64,000 nucleotides of DNA from Bacteroidaceae bacterium (GTDB taxonomy: Bacteria > Bacteroidota > Bacteroidia > Bacteroidales > Bacteroidaceae), in NCBI GenBank assembly GCA_024697945.1, contig JAILRU010000135.1:27650-91649 (forward strand). The letters are read 5' to 3'. A program made the position numbers and the translations under genes. Positions 1-9,447 of this stretch are shown here, piece by piece (the first letter of the stretch is position 1; the number at the start of each line of letters is the position of its first letter). The notes under the pieces are model-generated. The model ran no database searches. It was not told the origin of the DNA and worked only from the letters and a program-made list of their open reading frames with translations.

Positions 1-821
1 TGCTTAGCATCGAAGGGAACATCCCAGAAACGGAGACCAGTCACCTTGATATCCTTCTCCTCGCCGTCTTCGTCAGCGAAGAAGACTGCACCTGGGCCTT
101 GCAGCAGCCAGTGCTTGTTGTAGGAGTCGGTGTGCTCGCAAGCGCTTAACAGCTCGCCGTCAACATAGAGGGCTGCCTTGTTGGGAGTGTCGATTACCAA
201 TACAACACGATACCACACGCCGGCACTGAAGTTGCCATTGTAGCCGAGAGAGCCGCCAAGACCCATCTGACCGTTCTTGATGAAGAGGCTGCCGTCCTTG
301 CTGTCGGTCATACTGTTCTGCCAAAGTGGAGTGTAGCCGGTCATGTCGTCTGAGCAGATGTCGAACATCACGGTGTACTTGTCGAAGCCTTCTGCGCCAT
401 TATTGGTGTTCATGAGCAGGCTTGAGCCTTTGGGAATGTACAGGGCACCGCCTTCGAGTGTTGTGATGCCGGCTGCTTCAAGGCTTTCCTTTGTCTCAAG
501 CCAGCCCTTGCCTTCGTTAGGGTCACCGTTCGTGCCGTGAATGGCAGGAGTGAGAGTTGCTGTGCCTGTACCTGCCAATGGATTATCGGGATCGTCGAAT
601 GTCCAGGCACCAACGGGTGTTGGAAGATCATCCGCACCAACAGGAACTAAACCGGCAAATGTGATGGAGTAGGGCATGTAGGCCGTTGCATAACCGCTCT
701 CGCCAATCGTCACGGTTGTAGTTGTTTTTTCATCTTCTGCCCATGCGGTGAAGGCAGCACACATCAGAGCTACGCACATAACGCCACGCAGCCTGAATAG
801 GTTTAGTAGTCTTTGTTTCAT
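1..821 (-). CDS. Secreted LamG-domain protein, N-terminal part (cut by window edge)
   Basis: Reading leftward from an ATG at 821 there is an open frame of 273 codons that runs off the window. It starts with MKQRLLNLF and a hydrophobic stretch ending in A-W-A, a good signal peptide. From about residue 65 the sequence (W-T-F-D-D, later G-V-W-Y-R-V-V-L and A-L-Y-V-D-G-E-L) reads as a LamG/concanavalin-like lectin fold. It closely resembles the LamG module near the C-terminus of the neighbouring 1463-residue protein, including the shared F-F-A-D-x-D-G-E-E and L-R-F-W-D motifs, so the two are paralogous modules. Function is probably binding to a surface or glycan outside the cell; the ligand is unknown. 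A well-formed promoter lies at 893-923. Confidence 0.8.
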   Translation of the reverse strand, partial: MKQRLLNLFRLRGVMCVALMCAAFTAWAEDEKTTTTVTIGESGYATAYMPYSITFAGLVPVGADDLPTPVGAWTFDDPDNPLAGTGTATLTPAIHGTNGDPNEGKGWLETKESLEAAGITTLEGGALYIPKGSSLLMNTNNGAEGFDKYTVMFDICSDDMTGYTPLWQNSMTDSKDGSLFIKNGQMGLGGSLGYNGNFSAGVWYRVVLVIDTPNKAALYVDGELLSACEHTDSYNKHWLLQGPGAVFFADEDGEEKDIKVTGLRFWDVPFDAK

Positions 822-892
822 AATGCATCAAGTTTTAAAAGAAGTTAGTTTGTTTTTAAATATTTTGTATAGTTTGATAGTATAACACCCTG

Positions 893-923
893 CAAAGTTA
901 CACATTATTTATAATATAACAAA
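893..923 (-). promoter_or_regulatory. Bacteroidetes-type promoter for the LamG gene
   Basis: On the minus strand TTTG (923-920) is followed after 19 bp by TAACTTTG (900-893), matching the -33/-7 consensus of the Bacteroidetes primary sigma factor. Transcription would start near 886, giving a leader of about 65 nt. Confidence 0.75.
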
Positions 924-954
924 GCAAAATCGAAAAAAACTTTTATTATAAACA

Positions 955-990
955 AAGAAGGCAGCCCCTCGTGGGAACTGCCTTCTTTTA
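955..990 (-). terminator. Rho-independent-like terminator
   Basis: AAGAAGGCAG pairs perfectly with CTGCCTTCTT around a loop with further CCC/GGG pairing. On the minus strand it is followed by a T-rich stretch, so it should end transcription of the 51-residue gene and the large gene upstream of it. Confidence 0.75.
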
Positions 991-1009
991 CAGAGTTTAC
1001 TAAATGTTC

Positions 1010-1165
1010 TTATTCGTCTGCCCAGATGTCCCAGGCATCTTCCTTAGTGAGCGCGTCGCCACCATCTACTGTGACTTCGCTGTTGATAGGCAGGCTCTCT
1101 GCCAGCATTTGTGCTGCTTGAGCCTCTTCTACCTTCAAAGCAGGATTCAAATAAGTTTTCTTCAT
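1010..1165 (-). CDS. Small peptide of 51 residues (KKTYxNPxxxV type)
   Basis: An ATG at 1165 opens 51 codons ending in TAA at 1010. The peptide begins MKKTYLNPALKVEEAQAAQM, is strongly acidic in its second half and ends D-I-W-A-D-E. It starts 19 bp after the stop of the large secreted protein and is followed by a terminator, so it is the last gene of that transcript. The basic K-K-T-Y-x-N-P start resembles many short unannotated peptides that I associate with Prevotella and Bacteroides; their role is unknown and this resemblance is from memory only. There is no signal peptide and no cysteine. It could be a short regulatory or precursor peptide, but nothing here proves that. Confidence 0.65.
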   Translation of the reverse strand: MKKTYLNPALKVEEAQAAQMLAESLPINSEVTVDGGDALTKEDAWDIWADE

Positions 1166-1184
1166 ATTTGAATTCTATTTTGAA

Positions 1185-4100
1185 TTAGTAGAGAACCTTC
1201 TTGCCGTTCACGATGTTGATGCCCTTCTGCATCTTGTTCAGGCGCTGACCAGCGATGTTGTAGATGAGACCATCCTCGCTGTTAACAGTGTTAACGAACT
1301 TAATTGCATCGGGATCATCAGCGAACTTGAAGGTGAAGCCCTTAATCTCAGTTCCTTCGGGAACCTCGAGATAAGCCTTGCCAGCGGCAATCTTGCCACC
1401 CGCAGCCAAATAGAAGCCAACTTCCTCACCAGCGGGCATAGCAAGAACGTACTTGCCAGCAGCATCGATGGGTTCGAGCGTACCCTTCAGGTCGTTCTCC
1501 TCAATGATAGCTTCTTCCTTAACGAGGGCCTTGCCACCATCGATTTCGTCATCGTAAATACCCAGAGCTCCATCAGGAATCTGTTCCTCAGCGTCTGCCG
1601 GGGTAATATTGAAGGTGTAGGTAGCGGGCTCACCCTTCACGATGATAGCGGTAAGTGCAGGAATAGCACCCTCTACTTCTGACAGAGTCAGATATTCACC
1701 GTTAATCTTACCAGTGAATGCTACAGCATTCTTAGGTTCGGGAACCACTGTGCCAACAGCACCGAGCATTCCAGCTTGAGCCTCAGTCAGAGCCTGATCC
1801 CAGAAGCGGAGCTCGCCGCAGGTAACTTCGTTCTCCTCACCGTCGTTGTCAGCGAAGAAGAGAGCTACGTCGTGCATTGTCCAGTGTTCTACAACAGCAG
1901 AAGTAGCAGCAGCAACCTTTACACCATCAACATAAATAGTGGGGATATTTTCCTCGCAAGAGAAGATTACACGATACCATGTATCCAATGCAATGCTACC
2001 CTGAGCGCCGTAGCCTAAGCCACCGGAATTAAGTCCAATGCCTCTGCCGTTGGTCTTGTGGTTGTAGAAGAAGAGACTTCCATCACCATCGTTGTTGGGC
2101 TTGTTCTGATAGAGTGCAGTGTACTTGCCTGCATTTTCATTGTTAATCTTGACATCCATCATGAATGCGTAGGTGGTGAGGTCACCGAGACCTGTGGTCA
2201 TGGTCAGCTTGTCACCAACGGGAACGGTAACAGCACCGTCAGCAAATGTCACACCTTCGCTTGCAGCCAGAGTAGCGGAGCCAGTGCCGGCAACTGTGCC
2301 GTCTTCGAATGTCCATGTACCCTTAGCCTCAGGAACAGAGATGGTCTTACCAATCTCTACACCAAATGGCAGATAAGCAGTTGCATAGCCAGCCTCGCCA
2401 ACAGCAAACTCAATGCTGGTAGCGTCAGCTACTGCCCACTGAGAAGCGTCAGCTGTGGGTTCCCAACCTACAACAGAACCGCCACTTGCGCAGTGCAGTG
2501 CAGAGTACTGGGCTTCTGTGTTGGCCTGGAATGCAGCATAACCAACAGAAGAAACAACGGCAGTGTAGGTGCCTGCTTCTGCAGCGGCTGTAACCTGTCC
2601 GCTCTGTGCTACGGTTGCAGGAGCATACTTGCCCATCAAACCGATGGTATAGGTGTTGCTACCAGTCTTGGTCAGCTTCACAATCTGCTTGGCAGCGACT
2701 GCAGTCTTGTAGTTGCCATACATGTTGGCGTCACTGGGATCAATGCCCATGAAGGTGCCATACAACTTACATGTCAGAGTGTAGTAACCTGTTCCAGGAA
2801 GAACGAAGTTGGAGATGTCTTCCATTGCGGCAGCCATCTTCTGCTTCATGCTCTTGAAGTCTGCAAATGAGCAGCTCTCCTTGAAAGCGGGATCGTAGCC
2901 GATGGCAGCCTTAGCAGCGTCAGTGAATGTGAAGTAACCTGTAGCTTCCATAGCAGGAGCAACTTCAGATACAACGTATTCAGAGAAGTCATCGGGAACT
3001 TCATAAACAGTGAAAGCAGAACCTGCGTCGCCAACATTGTTACCGCTGTCCCAGAACTTCACGGAACCACCTGCACCACCATACTGGTTGATGTAGAGGT
3101 TGGTGCCAGGAACATTCAGGCAGAATGAGTTAGCAGGAACAGTGGTGTTGGTGCTGGCAACAATCTTCCAGCCATGATTGCCTTCAGCATCATCCATTAC
3201 AGTAGGAATACCGGCATTGGTCTTTTGTGCATCGGTCCAACCGAAGCTCTTGCCTTCGCCTTCAGCCTTGTTGAGAATCTTGATGCCGTCGTAGCCGTTG
3301 CCAGAGAATGCCCACTGATAGGAATCTTCTCCGAGACCCATTGTGTTGGCGTTCTGAGTCTTGTATGCACCGTCGCCGTCCTTGACGTCAGTTGTTACAT
3401 ACCAAGTGCCACGCATAGACATGTTGTACCAATGTGCGCTTGCGAAGTCAGCAGAAAGCTCGAACGGACCAGTCCAAGTAGCAGTGAACTCAACAGTCGT
3501 TGCGACGTCAGCGATGGTAACTTCCACTTCGTCTTCATTGTATGTGTAGAATGTGCGCTTGTAATCACTGGGCAGAGTGGAAATGACTGCACCTTCAGTG
3601 GTCGGCTGCGGGTCGGAAGTGAAGATGGTGTTGCCAAAGGCATCCTTCACTACGTATGTAACAGTATATGAGGGATGGAAGTATCCTTCCAGAGCTGCCA
3701 GAGCCTCAGTGGCATCGAAGTCAGCTGCCTCAACCATATAGTACAGGTTGCCCGGGTCGGCATTCATCCAATTGTTGATGACGTATCCGTAAGGATCGTT
3801 GCCGTTGGTGTTCAGACCATAGTTTGTTCCCTCAGCAACGGTGAAGTACCAGAAGAAGTAAGGAACAGTCTTCGGATCCATCTGGATGGCATCGAAAGTA
3901 CCATGGAAGCCATCGGTCATGAGGTTACCTGCCAAAGCACCGGTATTCGTTACGAACTTGCTATCGGCTACACTGTAGAGATAGTAGTTGTCCTCATAGT
4001 TGAGAACAGCGAAGGTAGAGGGCTCAGCGTCAGTAAGGCTGCTGTGTGCAGTAGAAGCCAGATAGCCGTCCTTGGTGAGGAACTTACCGCGGTCGCAGGT

Positions 4101-5576
4101 AATGAAGTATGCCTTGCTGTTTGACAGGTCATCCAATTTACCAACGTAGCCAGCTTTGAGCTTGCGGGTAACTGTAATCGTGCAGTCTGTTGTACCAATA
4201 ACAGAGCCTTCTGCTACCTCATACTCAAAGAACGGTGAGCTGGGCGTCAAGGCAGCAGGAACATCCACGGCGCTGTTTGGCTCCTGAACGACTTCTTTCG
4301 AGCCAATTAAATTACCGTCTTCATCGTAGAGTTCGTATGTCACATTTACTGTAGAAATCATAGCCTTCATCGTTTCATCGATAGTGTTAATCGTTGCGAT
4401 GTCTTCTGCAGTAAGGTCGTCTGTAACAGTAGCAGTGTACTTGTTGTAGAGAGGAGCAAGTTGTTCAGCTGCATCGGGGAACAGATAGAACTCAGAGAAG
4501 GTGAAGAATACATAACCGGGGTCAGTATTGCCATTAACAGCACCATTGTTAGTTGCTGTCACGGTGAAACGTACATACTTGTAGGCAGCACCGAGATCAA
4601 CTACATTAGACATGTAGTCAACAACAAACTCACTGGTTGGGAAATCACCTGTCAGAGTCGTGACTTCTGTGAATTCCTCTCCATCGTTGCTGGCAGAAAC
4701 AACAATCGTGGTAGGACGGTTGTTATTGTTCTGCTGACGCTTCTTGAAGTAGAACTGGAACTTCTGGGTTGCTTGAGACAATTCTGCCTGCAGGTAATGT
4801 TCCTCTGCTACAGCACCGCCAGCACTCCATGCAGAATGGAAGTATGTAGAATAGGTGTCGTCAAGCAGAGCTTCGTAAGAGCCTTCAGATGATTCTTTCG
4901 CATTGCTGTAGAATTTGTCTGCACTCTTTACGAGGCCAGCAGCGCTCTGAATGAAGAAGGGCCATGCCTTAACGGTGGCCATTGCTGCTTCCTGATCAGG
5001 AGTAACAGTGTACTCTTCCAGCTCCCAAACGAAAGCGGCTTCATAGGAATACTGAGGAGTAACAGGCTCTACCTTGTATGTCCAGAAGGTACGGCCGGCA
5101 TCTGCCCAGCTGCTTTCACCATAAGCGGTGTTGCAAGTGCGGATGGCATACTTGCCAGCTTCATTGAGGAAGAACACCTGAGTTTCCCAATCTTTACGAT
5201 TGTTTGTTGAAGTGGCGAAAGCACTAACGTCCAAAACCGCATGGCTGTCGGAAAGAGGACCATTGGTGAACGTCTTGCCATCAGTGCTGGTAATTTGAAT
5301 GCCAGTAGCAGTGTTCTCACCATCATACACGTATGCTCCACCTTCGGTTATCTTCGCGAAGGTAAAGACACCAGCTGCAGTTTTGGTAGTTGTCAAGCCA
5401 CCTGCATTGGTTACATAGTACTTGGTCTCATTGACAGTAGTTGCGATACGATATTGACCGCCATCAGTGATGGCAGTGAGAGCAGCTTCGTATTCTGCAG
5501 CTGTCTGTGCGTGAGCACGAGTACAAGACATCATTGTTGCTGTTGCAAGCAACATAAGAAATAAAACTTTTCTCAT
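1185..5576 (-). CDS. Large secreted F5/8-type C and LamG multidomain protein with C-terminal sorting-like tail
   Basis: 1463 residues. Signal peptide MRKVLFLMLLATATMMSCTR...AHA-Q. Residues about 25-185 form a block also present at the N-terminus of the 1530-residue protein at 13491 (shared C-N-T-A-Y-G-E-S-S-W-A-D-A-G-R). Residues about 205-370 look like a discoidin (F5/8 type C) module (Y-V-R-F-T-V...F-S-E-F-Y-L-F-P). A trefoil-like module follows at about 485-640 and a second (H-W-Y-N-M-S-M-R...N-Q-Y-G-G-A-G-G...W-D-S) at about 715-860; both recur in the CotH protein at 9811. A LamG domain lies at about 1085-1290. The end, I-Y-N-I-A-G-Q-R-L...G-K-K-V-L-Y, is the tail type found on eight other proteins here. 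The role is likely extracellular adhesion or carbohydrate binding; I see no catalytic motif. Confidence 0.85.
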   Translation of the reverse strand: MRKVLFLMLLATATMMSCTRAHAQTAAEYEAALTAITDGGQYRIATTVNETKYYVTNAGGLTTTKTAAGVFTFAKITEGGAYVYDGENTATGIQITSTDGKTFTNGPLSDSHAVLDVSAFATSTNNRKDWETQVFFLNEAGKYAIRTCNTAYGESSWADAGRTFWTYKVEPVTPQYSYEAAFVWELEEYTVTPDQEAAMATVKAWPFFIQSAAGLVKSADKFYSNAKESSEGSYEALLDDTYSTYFHSAWSAGGAVAEEHYLQAELSQATQKFQFYFKKRQQNNNNRPTTIVVSASNDGEEFTEVTTLTGDFPTSEFVVDYMSNVVDLGAAYKYVRFTVTATNNGAVNGNTDPGYVFFTFSEFYLFPDAAEQLAPLYNKYTATVTDDLTAEDIATINTIDETMKAMISTVNVTYELYDEDGNLIGSKEVVQEPNSAVDVPAALTPSSPFFEYEVAEGSVIGTTDCTITVTRKLKAGYVGKLDDLSNSKAYFITCDRGKFLTKDGYLASTAHSSLTDAEPSTFAVLNYEDNYYLYSVADSKFVTNTGALAGNLMTDGFHGTFDAIQMDPKTVPYFFWYFTVAEGTNYGLNTNGNDPYGYVINNWMNADPGNLYYMVEAADFDATEALAALEGYFHPSYTVTYVVKDAFGNTIFTSDPQPTTEGAVISTLPSDYKRTFYTYNEDEVEVTIADVATTVEFTATWTGPFELSADFASAHWYNMSMRGTWYVTTDVKDGDGAYKTQNANTMGLGEDSYQWAFSGNGYDGIKILNKAEGEGKSFGWTDAQKTNAGIPTVMDDAEGNHGWKIVASTNTTVPANSFCLNVPGTNLYINQYGGAGGSVKFWDSGNNVGDAGSAFTVYEVPDDFSEYVVSEVAPAMEATGYFTFTDAAKAAIGYDPAFKESCSFADFKSMKQKMAAAMEDISNFVLPGTGYYTLTCKLYGTFMGIDPSDANMYGNYKTAVAAKQIVKLTKTGSNTYTIGLMGKYAPATVAQSGQVTAAAEAGTYTAVVSSVGYAAFQANTEAQYSALHCASGGSVVGWEPTADASQWAVADATSIEFAVGEAGYATAYLPFGVEIGKTISVPEAKGTWTFEDGTVAGTGSATLAASEGVTFADGAVTVPVGDKLTMTTGLGDLTTYAFMMDVKINNENAGKYTALYQNKPNNDGDGSLFFYNHKTNGRGIGLNSGGLGYGAQGSIALDTWYRVIFSCEENIPTIYVDGVKVAAATSAVVEHWTMHDVALFFADNDGEENEVTCGELRFWDQALTEAQAGMLGAVGTVVPEPKNAVAFTGKINGEYLTLSEVEGAIPALTAIIVKGEPATYTFNITPADAEEQIPDGALGIYDDEIDGGKALVKEEAIIEENDLKGTLEPIDAAGKYVLAMPAGEEVGFYLAAGGKIAAGKAYLEVPEGTEIKGFTFKFADDPDAIKFVNTVNSEDGLIYNIAGQRLNKMQKGINIVNGKKVLY

Positions 5577-5643
5577 AATGTTTTTGTTTTGGTTAATAAA
5601 AAAGGTTAATTAAAAATGGTTTCTATTTTTACTTTTTGGACTA

Positions 5644-5675
5644 CAAATTTATACATTATTTAAATACGAAGCAAG
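5644..5675 (-). promoter_or_regulatory. Probable promoter of the 1463-residue protein gene
   Basis: On the minus strand TAAATTTG (5651-5644) fits the -7 element. The matching -33 position 20 bp upstream reads CTTG, which is a weak match to TTTG. Confidence 0.5.
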
Positions 5676-5737
5676 TAAATGCAAGAAAAATTATTTAAAA
5701 AGTTTGTTGAAGTTATAAATGAAAGTTAAAATCGGAG

Positions 5738-8700
5738 TTAATTGGGAAGGATCTTTATTGCCCTTGTGCTTCCGTCTTCAAAAATCTCCTTGCGGATGAT
5801 GACACCATTGGATTTACCATTCAACGATTTCCTGTCGACTAATTGACCGGCGACGTTAAAGTACTGTACGGCAACAAGTTTGGACGCAGTGGATGATGCA
5901 GGAATGTTCTCTATCTCGTTCGGGTCGTTCCAGTTGGCGGTGAGGTCGAGGAAGTCAGCCATTCCTATCTTGTTTGCCCTGTCTATGGTGGGCTGGTTCA
6001 GGATGGTGGCCATATTCCCGCCGTCGGGATACCTGCCGTAGGTCTGCCATTTGCCCTGTTCCATGTATTCCAAACAGTCCGTCCACGAGCCGTCTTCGGC
6101 TTGTATGCTGACACAGGCTCCATCTGCATTTTTCAGTTTGAAGGGCACATGCAGCTGGCTGATGGCATCCCTGTCGTCGCACCAGATGATGCGCGTCCCG
6201 TGAGCCGGTACAATTAAGTCTCCGCTCTTCATTCCTAATTCTTCATCCTTGAACTGGAACTTCTGCGGATTGTCGGGATCGTCGCTCAGGTAGAGTCCTT
6301 CTAAGCTGATGTCCTGGTTGGTTGTGTTGTAAAGCTCCACCCAGTCGGACTTCTTGCCATAATCGCTGATGTAGATGTCGTTGCCGGTGCTGACTTCGTT
6401 GATGCGCAAGGGCGAGGCTCCTGCCTCTATGCGTTCCTGTTCGTCTGTGATAGGTGCGAAGATGGCCCGCAGTATCACGTTGCTGTTATTGCTATAGGTT
6501 TCGTGCAAGTCAAATACGTCTTCTGCGGCAATCGTTTCCCCGCCTTTGCTGGTCAGGGTCAAGTTGCCTTCAAACCACATGTCGGAACTGGTTGCCGAAC
6601 TGTTCTTTGCCTCTACTGCTATCAGGTTGAGGCCGTCCACTAAATATTCATGCGGGATGACGATACTGCCCGAGTAGGGGTATTCCCCCTCATAGTGCCC
6701 GCCAGTCGTATAGTCTCTGTACTTGGAGCCGCTATTGACATAGTAGCCGCCCACCTCATGACCGTTCACGTAGAGCATCATTCCGTCGTCTATCTGGTAG
6801 TTGAAGGTCAGGATGTCCGTGTCCAGGAGGGGAGAGTCCAGGTTGAAGGTCTTGCGGAAATAGTAGGTCGGACGCTTGCTGCTGCTATTGGAGCCATAGT
6901 TCAGTTTCGTGACGGAGTTCTCCTGCATGGGGTAGCCGTCATTGGCATATCCGAAAGGAGCTGTACCAGTGCGCCATCCGTTCTGCCCTTCATCAAAGCC
7001 GATGGATTTCCAATCGTAGTCGTCCATTGACCCTCGGTCGAAGTACATCCATTCTGCGCCCAAAGGAATCAGGTCGGTTGTGGTGGCTGTCTGATTCTCC
7101 GTTCTCCATCCGGTGAAGGTATATCCGGCAGGCGCTTTGGCTGAAAGTTCTATGGGTTGGTTGTGGTACGAGAAGAGGTAACCGGCAAACCGGCCTGTGG
7201 GTATCTCCTGTCCGTTCACGGCAAGCCGTGCTTCCGGAATGTTGGCTGAGATGGTGGCATAGAGCTTGTAGCTTAGGCCATAATAGCTGCGCATGTTGCT
7301 GATACGGGTGCCGTTGTATGCATTGCGGATAGTGTATATCAGACTTGTGCTGGAGCTGCTGCCCTCGAACGACAGAGCAGGATTGGTGTTCTCGTAGATG
7401 TTCCAGATGATTTCCTGGCAACGAGTGGGTTCGAACACGCTGCCGTCCACGATGCAGTAGGCATCCATGAATTGACGGCGGAAGGGGTCGTACTTCATCA
7501 GGTTGCGGAACAGGTCATCCACAGTGGTACCGCCGCTTGTGTTCAGTACAGATGTTAGCATGTCGTCTCTGTCAAATGCCGATTCGACATCGAAGAGGAC
7601 AAAGTGGAACTTGCCGTCCGAGCGGCTGCGGAAGCCCTTTACGTTGTTGGTGTTCGTTATCCAGTCCGACGGACCCATATAGCAGTCCAGCGCCATGTAG
7701 TTGATGTACTCGTCTATGTCAAGGAGTTCGCGTATCTCCTGATAGGTCTCTTCCGACTTTGTCTGAGCCAGCCGTTTCGCCAACGACAGCAACTTCTTCC
7801 AGGCCACGTCGTCGCCCATCTTCTGGTTATATTGTGCATTGCTCAGGTCGAACTGGTCCATGTCGTCGAAGTCAATGCCGTAGTTGCTGTATGCAAAGTG
7901 CTTGTTGTTGCTCTCGCGTATGTTGAGCATGCCGTAGTAGTCTCCATTCAGGAAGACATGGGCCGGCTGATAGTCCTGACAATCCACGTAGAATCCGCTC
8001 TTCAGTACAATCTGCTGTAGGCCAGGGTCTTTTATGCGTTGGTATGTGTCGTTTCCGCCGTTGCGTACCTGCCAGCAGCGATATTTGTTGTAGGGTTTTG
8101 AGGGGAACACGGGATAGTCTATCGAATTCACTCCTTCGTACCGCTTGTCCGTCTTGATGCGGAAGGAACTCCGGGCTTCCCAATACCTGTCATCTACGTA
8201 GCCTCCTCCGTATGCCCTTGTCCAGCCGCCGCAGATTTCAAGGTCGGCCTCCTGATTCAAGACCATCTTCCAACCTCTGTCGTCCGTTGTCTGTTGACCG
8301 TCGTCTGTCGTCGATGGAATAATATATTCCATGTTTATAGGCCGTTCCCAGTCCATGTTCCAGTTGCAGGCAGTGCTCTGTCCGTTACCGCTAATGCCGT
8401 TAGACCCTCTCACGAAGACTCCCACCTTGTTGTCGAAGAAGTTCTTCGGTTCCGAACAGATGGACAGGATGGGCAGGTAGTAGTCGTGATTCTGATAGAT
8501 GTAGCTGCGTGTCACGACGGGACTGGGCAGATACCCGTTCCTGAAGAGACAAAGTCGCAGGATTGTCGTGGAACTGATTTCGAAGCGACCGTCGGGACTT
8601 GTCTCGCCATTGGTGGCTGTCGGTGCACTGCCGTCGGTGGTGTATCGCAGGGTGGCAGCCCTTGGGATAGTCACCTGTACCGTAAGGCTTCCGCTGAAGA

Positions 8701-9265
8701 CGCGGCTGTCCGTATCCACCACAGGAGCTCCCAGCCTGAAGGTGGCAAACTTGCTTGTGGTGTTTGTGGCTCCTGGCGTGGGGCTGCTGGTATATTCCCA
8801 TTCGTCACCGCCATCCTGAGTGCGTGCCCAGGAACAACGGGCAATGGAGGGCGGGTAGTCAACGGTCGAGATGACCGAGAGGTCGGAAGCCAGCAGGCTG
8901 ATGGTGCCGCCTTCCGGTTCCAGTTTGTAGGGAACCTGTCGCCGGGCATTGGATCCGTAGTTGCCTTCCGAGTAGTGGTGGTCGAACCAGAACGCTTTGA
9001 ATCCATTTGCAGGCACATTGCCGTGAGCACTCTGGAAGCGCATGTCGTTCACCCCGTCGCTCAGATGCATACCTGCGAGAGAGATGGCGGTGTCGTTCGG
9101 ATTATAAATCTCTATCCAACTACCGTAACAATTGGCATTGTCCAGAAACTGATCCAGGTTAGCAACCTGAACCTCATTGATTATCAATGTTTTATCTGCC
9201 GTTTCCTGTGCCAGCATAAATGCAGGAAAAAGTAGCAATAGAAGGCTGATTATGTAGTTTCTCAT
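5738..9265 (-). CDS. Secreted LTD / CotH-kinase family protein
   Basis: 1175 residues with signal peptide ending M-L-A-Q. A lamin-tail domain is seen at about 28-135 (I-I-N-E-V-Q...W-I-E-I-Y-N-P-N) and another near 985-1110 (L-R-I-N-E-V...D-W-V-E-L-Y-N). Between them come a chitobiase-C-like repeat (L-R-Y-T-T-D-G-S-A-P, about 205-260) and a CotH kinase region (about 265-620) with I-N-Y-M-A-L-D and F-D-V-E-S-A-F-D-R-D-D. Known CotH proteins are atypical kinases of spore coats and similar domains occur widely in secreted Bacteroidetes proteins; the substrate here is unknown. The tail (Q-Y-F-N-V-A-G-Q-L-V-D-R) departs from the local consensus at its end. A heptamer repeat sits inside the gene at 8274-8316. 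It is divergent from the second CotH gene at 9811. Confidence 0.85.
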   Translation of the reverse strand: MRNYIISLLLLLFPAFMLAQETADKTLIINEVQVANLDQFLDNANCYGSWIEIYNPNDTAISLAGMHLSDGVNDMRFQSAHGNVPANGFKAFWFDHHYSEGNYGSNARRQVPYKLEPEGGTISLLASDLSVISTVDYPPSIARCSWARTQDGGDEWEYTSSPTPGATNTTSKFATFRLGAPVVDTDSRVFSGSLTVQVTIPRAATLRYTTDGSAPTATNGETSPDGRFEISSTTILRLCLFRNGYLPSPVVTRSYIYQNHDYYLPILSICSEPKNFFDNKVGVFVRGSNGISGNGQSTACNWNMDWERPINMEYIIPSTTDDGQQTTDDRGWKMVLNQEADLEICGGWTRAYGGGYVDDRYWEARSSFRIKTDKRYEGVNSIDYPVFPSKPYNKYRCWQVRNGGNDTYQRIKDPGLQQIVLKSGFYVDCQDYQPAHVFLNGDYYGMLNIRESNNKHFAYSNYGIDFDDMDQFDLSNAQYNQKMGDDVAWKKLLSLAKRLAQTKSEETYQEIRELLDIDEYINYMALDCYMGPSDWITNTNNVKGFRSRSDGKFHFVLFDVESAFDRDDMLTSVLNTSGGTTVDDLFRNLMKYDPFRRQFMDAYCIVDGSVFEPTRCQEIIWNIYENTNPALSFEGSSSSTSLIYTIRNAYNGTRISNMRSYYGLSYKLYATISANIPEARLAVNGQEIPTGRFAGYLFSYHNQPIELSAKAPAGYTFTGWRTENQTATTTDLIPLGAEWMYFDRGSMDDYDWKSIGFDEGQNGWRTGTAPFGYANDGYPMQENSVTKLNYGSNSSSKRPTYYFRKTFNLDSPLLDTDILTFNYQIDDGMMLYVNGHEVGGYYVNSGSKYRDYTTGGHYEGEYPYSGSIVIPHEYLVDGLNLIAVEAKNSSATSSDMWFEGNLTLTSKGGETIAAEDVFDLHETYSNNSNVILRAIFAPITDEQERIEAGASPLRINEVSTGNDIYISDYGKKSDWVELYNTTNQDISLEGLYLSDDPDNPQKFQFKDEELGMKSGDLIVPAHGTRIIWCDDRDAISQLHVPFKLKNADGACVSIQAEDGSWTDCLEYMEQGKWQTYGRYPDGGNMATILNQPTIDRANKIGMADFLDLTANWNDPNEIENIPASSTASKLVAVQYFNVAGQLVDRKSLNGKSNGVIIRKEIFEDGSTRAIKILPN
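8274..8316 (-). repeat. Degenerate 7-bp tandem repeat inside the CotH gene
   Basis: Read on the minus strand the words ACGACAG, ACGACGG, TCAACAG, ACAACGG, ACGACAG follow one another at 7-bp spacing. They encode T-T-D-D-G-Q-Q-T-T-D-D-R, an insertion-like stretch. A very similar block occurs in the C1 peptidase gene at 20663. Confidence 0.7.
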
Positions 9266-9288
9266 GAGTTTTAGGCATATTTTTTTTG

Positions 9289-9296
9289 CAAATATA
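9289..9296 (-). promoter_or_regulatory. -7 element upstream of the LTD/CotH gene
   Basis: The minus strand carries TATATTTG about 25 bp upstream of the ATG at 9265. No clear TTTG is found at the expected distance. Confidence 0.5.
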
Positions 9297-9336
9297 CGAA
9301 AAAGAATTCATGAAGTTGAAATAATTTTCGAATTTC

Positions 9337-9368
9337 TTTGGTAATTGTTGAAAAAATCACTAACTTTG
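9337..9368 (+). promoter_or_regulatory. Canonical promoter reading into the 11-bp repeat array
   Basis: TTTG (9337-9340), 20 bp, TAACTTTG (9361-9368). It is a full match to the Bacteroidetes consensus, yet no convincing gene follows for 400 bp; transcription from about 9375 would read through the repeat array. Confidence 0.75.
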
Positions 9369-9447
9369 CATCAAGATATCGATTTGTCTTTGCGGAGTTG
9401 TTTGTAAAGATTCGATGGTATCAATCCCTCAATATTTTCCAAGAAAA

